DNA from: Macrotrachela quadricornifera
Taxonomy: Eukaryota > Rotifera > Eurotatoria > Philodinida > Philodinidae
DNA: 64,000 bases
Direction: 5' to 3'
Assembly (NCBI GenBank): GCA_022393335.1
Contig: JAJEKB010020847.1
Location: 216,140-280,139, forward strand
Numbering within the stretch: position 1 is the stretch's first letter; every line of letters begins with the position of its first letter. Below, piece by piece: positions 55,010-64,000 of the stretch. The notes beneath the pieces were generated by a model, which worked only from the letters and a program-made list of their open reading frames with translations, was not told where the DNA came from and did not search any database. The position numbers and the translations under genes are program-made.

Positions 55010-58000
55010 AGAATGCCTCGAGCTCATGCAACCCACCGAACTCATGGAATCATTCGGAATCTTTCAGAGTCACTTATGGAATTGTTCTGGATCATTTTGT
55101 GTTTTGTCCGCTATGCTTCCTACTAGAGGACAAACCTGGTTTTGAAAGGAGAAATCATATTATTCTTTGGGCCATATTAAAGAGTATCCATAAAATCTCC
55201 TAATCGACAGGAACCGCAGTATGTTTTGTCTTCCGAAATGTGCAGAAAACTGGTTCTCTGATACAATTCGTCGAGCGAGAAGAACTCTTAACCATTTAGA
55301 CTAAAAAAAAAATTTTCTCCCATACTTAAAAGAAGACATGTGATCTTGTCCTCGCCGACTTCGAAGTTAACAGAGTTCGGGGATGTATTCAAGATTTTTA
55401 GGTCAATGAACAACCTTCTCTTGCGTTGGAAAAAACGATGAGCATACTAAAAATGAGATGAGATTCATTTAATGAGATATGTATCAGACTTAGATCTTAA
55501 GGTCACCTTCTCTCGCCCTCCCTCATCAGAAAACGATCTCAACCTGCATGAATAGAAATTGGCTGATATTTGGAGGAATTTGTTGAATTTGTAGTACAAG
55601 GACTATAACAGAATTTTCAACCTTATACTATGGGACTGAAAAAAAAAGGTAATCACCAAGCAGGCATAAAAAATAGTTCATTTCGTTGTCAAGAATTCTC
55701 TGTTGGCCTTCATTCCGTACATATTTTTTTGCATGAAAGAGCACGTCAGGATGCACAATCTAAGAAGGCTCTCTTTTCTTAATTCTTGCTTTTCAAGCGA
55801 CAAACAATATAACAAGCTCAATTACTCGAAGAATTCTGCTAAAATCTAAGAAAGTTGCTCTTCAATTTTAAAATAGCTTTTCAATATAATAATAACAAAG
55901 CTTCGTTCAAAAATACGCTCTTACAGACACTGAAGGTTAATATGCCCTTTACAACAGAAACAAATATTCAGTTTTAAATGGTACTGTCGTAGAATGATGC
56001 TGAAGATACGAAAAACTACTATATGTAAAAGGACATATGTAGTAAAATTGTTATATCTCTAGACAACTACGAGATATCGAGTTGAAGTATTTAGCAATAC
56101 GAACATGAAATGCCCTCGGCATGCTCAAGGGTCTTCAGGTGTACACAATAGATTAAGAAGGAGATCGTGTCTTATCATGATGATGAAGAAGACTTGACGA
56201 GAGATCTTTTTGAGAAAAGGTGTCCTTAAATTCGTACATATTAATGCTCGTTTGTAGTCTCATTAATCTGTCTGTCACCACCTAAACGTGGTATTTTCCC
56301 ACAAAATTGAACTTACGTTCATTCAAGCATGAAGTAGAAATATTGGGAAAAATCAAAAAACTTTGAAAATTCTCTTAAAAATTCTTTAAAATCCTCGGGT
56401 AAAAAAATGAAATGTTTCGATTGTTGAGAGGTAACATATTGCTCGGGACATCCCTATGCGATTCAGAGAGAAGAAAAAACCAATTATTATTCAATTCAAA
56501 CATTAAAATTGAAATTCTGAAATAGTTAAATTTCAATGGGTAAACCTTCAAATCAAATGAACAATTCCCCATTTACCCCCCCCCCCCCCCCCCTTCCCCT
56601 TCCCTTGACCACGCTCCTGGCAGAGTTCCATTCAATTGGTCCAAACAACCGTAACTGTTAATCTAATAACAATAGAGATTTTTCTAGAATAGTTTTTCTC
56701 CATTATTATCAGATCAAAACGTATGATTATTTGACCAATCTCCAAGATAATCCTATATAGCCACTAGATTGAAACGAACAATATCATGCGTGATTCTCAC
56801 ATTAATGAAGAAAAACTCTCCTTAAATTTAATTAGGCGATTGAAACAAAGCTCTTAGCCAATGGCATTTGAGAACGGCTTTTTTCCCCTACTCTGAGGAT
56901 AAGACATTGTTTTGTTTAGGCCAATATAGAGGTTATCAAGGATACTCTTCCATATGCTTCGAGCAAGCGTAATGCATATAGAAAAGGATCCTTGAAAACC
57001 AATAGCTCCGTACCAACAACGTCATGTTTTTATCCTCATATAGGGGAGAAAAAGGCTTCCTCAGATACAATTGGTCAAATGGTTTTTGCCATCGATCAAT
57101 CAGATTTCAGTAAGGATATTCCTCTCTATTATGCGGTTAAAACATGATACTTCTCGTGCCGATCTAGTGGTTATCAAGGATCTTTTTTCATATGGTCGAA
57201 CAATTCTATGTATTGGGCTGACAATAATGCAGAAAATCCGTGTTACAAAAATCTCCGTTATTATTAGGGCAACGTGAATGGTTATTTGCGTCAATTCAAA
57301 ATAGAACTCTACTGATAACTACGTCAGCGAATACCAGGCAATGTGTTATCAATAAAGTAGGAGAGAAAATTCTTCTTCAAATCTGATCGAGTATGAGTTT
57401 TTGTCTTTCGATAAATTGAATTTGAAAACTAGCTTTCTTAATCTTCGGACGACAAAATATATTGTGGTTCCCACCGACTATGAGATTCTTTGCATACTCT
57501 TGAAAATGTCCCACAGAATACTATTTATACCCTATTCCAACCTTAGTTTGTCCATTACTATGCAGAAAAACAGACAAAATAAAACATGTATCAGAATAGT
57601 TCTACAGACGACTCTAAAAAATTCTGAATGATACCAATGATTCGGAAGACTTTGTGGATTTCTTGACTCCTGTAAGTTCTATGAATTTCGTAAGTCCTAT
57701 GCATTCAGTGAGCTCAGAGGATTCTCTTTACTCGTACTACCCACCATTACCTTTAGAGATGTTCAAAGCTCGCTTGCTAGGAGGCTCAAACATCAAGGCC
57801 CAATGGTTGTGCCACTCTCGGGATCTATTCATGTATGGGCACGAATCGAGCTCAAGCCTGAGCATACAACGAGAAGCTCAGATTTGACACTGATCAATAT
57901 GAAGCCTATCATTTTGGATCTGTCCGAGTCTGACTTGAGCTATTCAAACATGATATACATTCCTACTCCAATGATTATTATTGGATTTTTGGATAATAGA

Positions 58001-59350
58001 AGTTCTTCAATAAGTCAAAACATAGAAAAGTGTCAGACTACTAGAAAATGAACTGTCTGATAATCCAAAAACCTATCTCATCGCTAGAACAGTAGAAAAT
58101 TGACTAACTTATTAAACAAAGTCTTTCAAATGGAACTAAATTGTCTTTGTTACTTTTGATGTGATCAGTTAGATTATAGAAGTTTTAATTATGGTTTAAA
58201 GAAATATCACACAGATTTATCATGTTTTCTAGAAATCAACACATCGGTGAGGAATTATTAATTATTAAGAGAAAATCAAATATTTGTTCAACAATTAATT
58301 CGTTCTTACATGATTGCATTTCGAGTAAAAGATCAATCGAGTTATGAATTGAAAGAGGAGATCTAAAATGAAAAAGACACTCTTTATGCACATGAAATCA
58401 TCGAATGACTTTCGTTATTTTCTTTTCATAAATAGCAGTTAAAAGCCTTGATTACTGATCGTAACGACGTTTGTTTTTCAATGAATTCTTCAAAAAATGT
58501 CCGTAGTTTTATAACAATAGAGTTGAATACCAGTAATGCAAGAGAATTGCTTTCGTTTTCGGAGAATTTAATCTCACTATTATGAACGGCGATGATTTTG
58601 TTTGCTTTATAAATATAAAATTTGTATAAAAAGCAGAGACGGGCAAGCGATTTTTAGTGACTTTCCAAGGTAAAACTACTTGAAAGTAATTCTGTTTACT
58701 TTGTATTACGAATAAGGCAAAAATTCGAAACTCGGTAGTATCGAAGTGTCATTAAGGTGAATAAAAGCAAATTTTTTTCAACACACAAATCGATCTTTAT
58801 TCTCAATCAGTAAACAAAATCAAATCTCTGTCATTCCCGTCAGATACGCATTGGTATTGCAGGCAAGTCTTGTACCATTTTCGACTGTATGCCGATGAAT
58901 CCTAAGATAGACGCTTGACTATATTTAGGTTTGCCAGTTTGGCATTAGTGTTACATTAACTAATATCATTTTAATATTTTTGTATTAATAAAAATAAAAG
59001 CTCGATACTTTAGCCAAAGTATGGATTATTGTGCTAACATTAATACAAAAACATTAAATTAATTTCTTGACAGTTATGTAGAACTGTTAGCATTTTTCTA
59101 ATATTTATGCTAAGACAAGATCCTTAATTACTACTAGAACAAATCATCAATGTCCAGTTTTAAAACAATCGATTTTAATCAATGATATATTTATAAAGCC
59201 GATATAAAAGGGAAAAATTCAATGTTGGTACTTATTACAATTGATCTTTTCTTAACAACACTTCGGAGACTGATAATTCTAGGCTTCGAAAATAAAGAAA
59301 TTTCAGTAGAATTGCTAAAAACCTCTTGAATTATCCGGATAAACAACTCA
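55010..59350. other. 4.3 kb without a recognisable gene
   Basis: Short frames (for example 57071-57277, 57401-57631, 57654-57887) have mixed, less AT-biased composition but no recognised domain, and they alternate between frames. This looks like decayed mobile or pseudogenic DNA. A run of 18 C lies at 56576-56593, followed by a possible transposon end (TGACCACGCTCCTGG) whose partner I could not find. Confidence 0.45.
56576..56593. repeat. Homopolymer run of 18 C
   Basis: Uninterrupted C run followed by TTCCCCTTCCCTTGACC. Striking in an AT-rich genome. It resembles the G/C runs just inside the ends of the hAT-like elements at 34751 and 54057, but no partner end or target duplication was found. 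Confidence 0.7.
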
Positions 59351-59361
59351 AGGATGAATAT

Positions 59362-60019
59362 ATGTAAAATGCACTCTGACCCACTCTCATCCATTCTGAG
59401 CGCCGTTTCCCTTCAGGCTTATATCAATCGATACAGCTTGCAGCCCTCCATTTACTGGATTTTGTAACTGCGATAACTTGCCACAAGACTGCACAAGAAG
59501 AAACAGTGTTTTCACGATATTTTGTCAACCAGTCAGATCTGAATGAGGACTTTCTTTACTATGATCAAGACAAAACATAGTGCTGCTCGAGCTATATGAC
59601 AGAAGTCGAAGTAACTTCCTTATTAACCCGAACAGTGCGATGTTCTGTCTTGATCTTTGAAAAGAAAATTCTTATTCAGGTCTAATTGGGTGACAAAATA
59701 CCGTGAAAATACTGCTTCTCCTTGTGTAGTCTTGCGACGAGTTATCGCGGTCATATTTAGACAGGTTTCAAAAAATTATGTAGAACATATGGCTTTGTAT
59801 TACCAAAGTTTTATTATTTTTTAAGCTGTTGGCTGAGAGTGGGTGAGAGTGGATCACTCTTCGACGTTTTTGTAGTCTAATATTAGAATATTTGTTCGAG
59901 AGTGACTGAGGATGAGATCCAGCAGATTGGAGATTTTCAAGGTCCATCGATTGGTATAAGTCTGAAGGAAAACGGTACTCAGAATGGATGAGAATGGATC
60001 AGAGCGTATTTTACAAATA
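59362..60019. repeat. Inverted repeat pair of about 80 bp, possible small transposon
   Basis: The left arm (about 59362-59440, containing ACTCTCATCCATTCTGAGC and CGTTTCCCTTCAGGCTTATA) is inverted to the right arm (about 59940-60019, TATAAGTCTGAAGGAAAACG and CTCAGAATGGATGAGAATGG). A third partial motif (GAGAGTGGGTGAGAGTGGAT) lies at about 59831-59852. The ends TGTAAAATGC and TGTAAAATACGC correspond, but no target duplication was established. Confidence 0.55.
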
Positions 60020-60165
60020 CCATAGAATCAGGGATTCAGAAATTCTGAATCGTGTAGGATTCTATGCGATTTTATCAGGTTCCATAGAAGTCATTTTCTG
60101 TGGCACAACCTTTCCGCGCCGACGCTTCCGTGCAAATGATTTTTTTCTCTTCTGCTTATGCTGAG

Positions 60166-60400
60166 CTAATGCTAGAGAAATCATCTGAGATGTTATGGAG
60201 ATTACCTATGATGCTGGAGGAATCACCTGGGATGCTAGAGAGATCATCTGAAATGCAAGAGGCATGACATAAAATGCTAGAGGACTGCCTGAGACGCTGG
60301 ATGCATTAACTATGATACTAAACGCATCCATTGGTGATGCTTGTAGAATCCCAGATGACTCATCCAGCAACTCAGGTGACCCATCTAGCATCTCAGATGA
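60166..60400. repeat. 21-bp imperfect tandem repeats
   Basis: About ten diverged units based on ATGCTAGAGGAATCATCTGAG run at 21-bp spacing, beginning near GCTAATGCTAGAGAAATCATC. The minus-strand frame through them (60206-60490) gives a seven-residue periodic peptide but no recognised protein, so coding is unproven. Confidence 0.6.
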
Positions 60401-60993
60401 TTCTTTCAGCATTAACCCAACATAAATAGAAGAGAATAATTTCATTTGTGCGGTAGTGCTGCTGCGTGGAAATGCCATGCGCGAAAACATCGATGAACCT
60501 TCTCTAATTCATTCTATCCTTGGGCAAATCAACAAAAATGGAGTTGATTCAAACTAGTTGAAACTCAAATTTAAACTAAAAACAGTTTAAATTAATGACA
60601 TACTTAGTCCCATGTGCATATGAGGTGTGCTATCGAACTAAAGAAATACGTAGTTTTTATAGATCATCTGAATAAAATGTAAAAAACACTTGCGCATTAA
60701 AACTTCTTGATTGTCATCGTTTACAAAACGCATAGCTTTTCTTTAAAAACTACAAATATAATTCAGATCGAGCGATTGAATTGAAATGTGAACTCGTCCC
60801 ATTTGTCAGATAAACCTGTTCACACCAGATTCGGTTATTAATTCAAACAGTCCATTTTAAGATTTAAACTTTTACAAATTTCAAAGATTATTTTAGGAAA
60901 AAGTTTGCATTTATACAAATACCAAAATTTCAAGTTTTAGATTAACTATATATTCTTCGTTTTATCAAGAAATCTTCGATAAAATAACAAATT

Positions 60994-61804
60994 ATGTATG
61001 TGCCAGCAGGATATCAAAAAAGAGAACTTTGGCGAAAGAAATTTCCAACTGTAATTGGTGCGCTACTTTCGGTTTTTGAACTGATTCTCACTCTGGCTAT
61101 TATTGGTTGTGAGGCCTATGGTACTGCTGTCGACTTTTATCGAATGAATGCATTTGTTGGGTATTGGACAGTTCCAATTTTCACGATGGCATGGATATCG
61201 GTAGCAGGCGCAAGTATGCATTTATTTAATGCAATAAATATTACAATATCCTTTTTGTTGGAAAATTTTGATAGGTTGTTGTTGCCGAATTCGCTGTTGC
61301 GGAATAGCAGCAATAGTTTTTCAATGCTTGGCGATCCCAATGGCTTGGTGTGTAATAGGTTTCGATGCCTATTTCCTGAATAATCCTACTCTATGCTTTT
61401 TTTCAACCAGTTGCTCTTATGCGAGTAGCTATTATTATTATTATGGTCTTTCAAGTAATTCCACTTTATATAGTGTAAAAGTACCATTAGTTCGAGGTCA
61501 ATTAGCGGCTGGTGTTCTAATGTTTGTTGCATGTATTGTCTTCATTATCATTTTTGCAGTAGTCAATTATAAAGTAGAAAACGCTTCCGAACTCAAAGGA
61601 CCTGTCAGTATCATTCCTGGATCGGTGCCACATGTTCCTCCATATGCGCATCTTACCAATGAAGATCGTACAACACAGCTTTCAGGTATTCGCCCAACCC
61701 CACCACCGTATATAGCTTCTGACGGATCGCCCACCAATTCATCTGTTTCCAAAAATGAAATTATTTGTCACAATTGTCGCACAAGATATAAAGTGTCTAC
61801 ATAG
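60994..61804 (+). CDS. Four-TM membrane protein with PPPY motif and C-terminal CxxC, two exons, 249 aa
   Basis: Exon 1 is 60994-61213 and exon 2 is 61275-61804. The 61-bp intron has donor GCAA|GTATGC and acceptor TTTTGATAG, joining as VAGAS-CCCRIRC. Helices: VIGALLSVFELILTLAIIGC, VPIFTMAWISVAGA, GIAAIVFQCLAIPMAWCVIG and AAGVLMFVACIVFIIIFAVV. The loop before TM4 is Ser/Tyr-rich (YASSYYYYYGLSSNS). The cytosolic tail of about 70 residues has PPYAHL, then RPTPPPYIAS, a PPxY motif of the kind bound by WW-domain ubiquitin ligases. It ends in ICHNCRTRYKVST. It shares topology and intron position and phase with the gene at 51397-53101. It may act in trafficking or ubiquitin-linked turnover; this is inferred from motifs only. 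Confidence 0.75.
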
Positions 61805-61942
61805 CGTCATTGATGATCGTCATCACTGCGACGATTAATCTTTACTTGAAACTTTATTTTTTTTCAAAAATTTTCCGATATGTGTGTCGACATCATTTTC
61901 CTAAATGAAGATTTTATTGTAACAATATAATATGTATCGATG

Positions 61943-61948
61943 AATAAA
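61943..61948 (+). promoter_or_regulatory. Polyadenylation signal AATAAA of the four-TM gene
   Basis: A consensus AATAAA lies about 140 bp after the stop codon, followed by a T/C-rich stretch (TTTTCCCCTTTTCTTCTCC) that could serve as the downstream element. Confidence 0.55.
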
Positions 61949-61989
61949 ACATTTTCCCCTTTTCTTCTCCTCTTGATTTAAATAAAAGC

Positions 61990-64000
61990 ACATCTCGTAT
62001 AGAATTTATTATTAAGTGAAAGTACGATCTTCATAAAAGTTCTTTAGATATATTTTGTCTTATTTACTGATTGAAATAATTCAATTATATGAGATCAATA
62101 TTCATCAGTAAGGTACGAACAAATATCACTGTATCATTGTTGTTTACTTCTTCGTTTAACTCCATTCACTTTATACTTATATGTCAAACAAAGTTTTATT
62201 GAAACTTGTTAATTGTTATAGAATATTGTCTTGTCCGATTGTAGAAGAATGAAGAATTGCCTGATGCATTGCGGAATGATTGATCACGTGTTTCATCGAA
62301 CACAACTAATATAAAGATTATTAAGGTCATGTTTAATGGGCAAAAAATTCTTAAACTTGGTAAGAGCAGAAGAAAAATTTGGTGCTATTTAGGTTTCATC
62401 AAAACTGTTCGTGTACATAAGCATTCTTTCACGTGACACATACGAAAGTGATTTTTAAGAAATTATTCTGACCAATCGATTGTCTTTAATTCGAACTTGA
62501 GAGAAAATTTAAGGTACGATCTTTACAGTAGCGCCTGTCAGTAAGTATCTATTACATTTAAATTTGCTTCAGCTCACTTCATTACTGAATCAAAAATTGA
62601 TTCGATAGCGTCTGATCGATTATGAAGGACATAGTTAACAAAAAATAATTCAAAAAACAAAAATTAAAATGCTGTAAATGACTGTGTCAATTAGTGAAAC
62701 TAAGACATAAGTTGATAGTATAAAAAGACTTGGATGGAGCTTGATTGAAATAAATGATGCTTATGCCTCATACAAAAATAAAACATTTATACTACATCTC
62801 TATCTGATAGTAAATTTTAATACAAAATATTGTGAATCAAAAAGAATACGGCACAAGACATAGAGATTTTGTCTACAGATATATGTCAGATTTTCTTTAA
62901 AAACAAATATAGTTGTGATAAAATGAATAATCTACCTCCTATCATTTTTATTAAATTAAAATAGGAATATCTCTGCTATAGAGAAAGTATCTGAAAAATC
63001 TATTTATATGCACGTAATAGTTCATTTGAAAGTCAGGTTAGATTGTTTTTCCATCTTGCCATAGTTCATGATAATAAAAGCACAAATACTACATGACTAT
63101 TCGTATCCTGTTATTTTTTGTCGTATGGCCTTCTAGTATTTTTTTTAGGTAATACATATATCACAGGCCAATCTACTCAAACAAGACATCTGAATTTCAA
63201 CGATTGAATGATAAAAGTGTTAAATGTGCAAAAATTAGAGAAAATGAAAACGAGAGTCATAAATTGTGAATGAGATGTAGGTTTATACTTAAAAAACGTT
63301 GCATGTGCTTATGTAATTATCTATGAATGATAGACAAAAATCTTTTTTATCAGGTGCATAACTGAATTTGATCAGCTCATTGATGCATAACAGGTTGATT
63401 TAGATGAAATATCAGCGAATAGTGCATTGAAATTCTACTTCCATGGCACTATCAATGGTATCTATCGTTAAGGTCAAGGAAGGTATAAACAAAGACGTAT
63501 ACAGGATATTTCAATGAGAGACGGATGAAATCGAATTTTTTCCTCATGATATTTCAAATACGAAACTTCAAAAAAATATTTTGAAGTTTAAACGACAAGG
63601 AACTAAGATATACTCATTGAAGATTTTTAGCCAAGTGCATTGAGTCCCTTGCCCCTTATTTTCCTTAAATATGTCTCTGAATGTAGAATCAATTGAGCGC
63701 TTGTTAAAATAATCAATTTCTCTAGCCGATTTATGCTCACCAAAACTTCATAAAGTGTAGAAATATATAAAAAATAAAGGACTTTATTCTCTGTTCAGTT
63801 GATATTAATACTATTTTTCACTATTTTACGAAATTTCCTTATGAGAGTCAGATGTGGTTTGATTTATTAAATACTCTATCTTACTTCGGCCTAGGCGAAT
63901 CTTAGATTGGCCTATGACATATATATGCATTATATTGCTAAAATTTTGTATGACATTGGTATCATACACATTGCAATGCCTTCTTACATTTTACAAGTAT
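61990..64000. other. Right edge of window, no gene seen
   Basis: AT-rich sequence with no reading frame, splice-linked exon or repeat that I could support. Confidence 0.5.

Noticed and set aside
56576..56632. C-run followed by TGACCACGCTCCTGG as the end of another hAT element
   Set aside because: No matching inverted end with an 8-bp duplicate was found to the left. A CAGAGTTC at about 55370 matches the right flank, but the sequence beside it does not resemble the end.
57654..58051. Overlapping frames with mixed composition as a gene
   Set aside because: Two frames overlap, neither has a recognisable domain, and no consistent splice model joins them.

Overview
The window is animal nuclear DNA that reads best as a bdelloid rotifer (Adineta/Rotaria type). 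It is very AT-rich and has short AT-rich GT-AG introns (about 60-70 bp in several genes). Its protein families are ones I associate with bdelloids: F-box proteins of about 594 aa, class-A GPCRs with DRW or ERY motifs, and small four-TM proteins. A eukaryotic tRNA-Cys and many small DNA transposons fit as well. The taxon is inferred from family resemblance; no marker gene is present.

Layout. 1-9.4 kb: a tiny secreted peptide gene with a CC...CC cysteine pattern (+), an intronless F-box protein (-), a GPCR (-) and a two-exon GH20 beta-hexosaminidase (-). 10-20 kb: a tyrosine recombinase with all five catalytic residues (-), a secreted tubby/LURP-one-like protein (-), a two-exon GM2-activator-like lipid-binding protein (-), and tRNA-Cys (-). 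20.8-26 kb: a mobile-element cluster with a dispersed repeat, then a complete 3.7 kb hAT transposon with an 8-bp target duplication whose transposase has two in-frame stops. 26.2-28.2 kb: a second F-box gene, with one intron (+). 28.6-40.9 kb: a direct segmental duplication carrying one GPCR per copy. The copies are separated by a broken LINE reverse transcriptase and a non-autonomous hAT-like element. Copy 2 alone carries a small NTF2/SnoaL-like gene. 41.1-41.9 kb: a non-autonomous MULE with a 9-bp target duplication and the last exon of its transposase. 42.1-44.3 kb: a secreted carboxylesterase with a first exon about 0.6 kb upstream and one homopolymer frameshift (-). 45.9-46.3 kb: an inverted copy of the 20.9 kb repeat. 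47.3-47.9 kb: a secreted or membrane protein with a Gly-rich linker (-). 50-53 kb: a palindromic TA-flanked element, then a four-TM gene with a GC-AG intron and a mariner-like element in another intron (-). 54-60.5 kb: a non-autonomous hAT-like element, inverted and tandem repeats, no convincing gene. 61.0-61.8 kb: a second four-TM gene with PPPY and a C-terminal CxxC (+).

The genes do not form an operon or pathway. They are independent: secreted or lysosomal hydrolases and lipid binders, receptors, and ubiquitin-ligase adaptors, between mobile elements. The most informative observations are the boundary-resolved transposons, the duplication with later insertions, and the compact cysteine-rich peptide.
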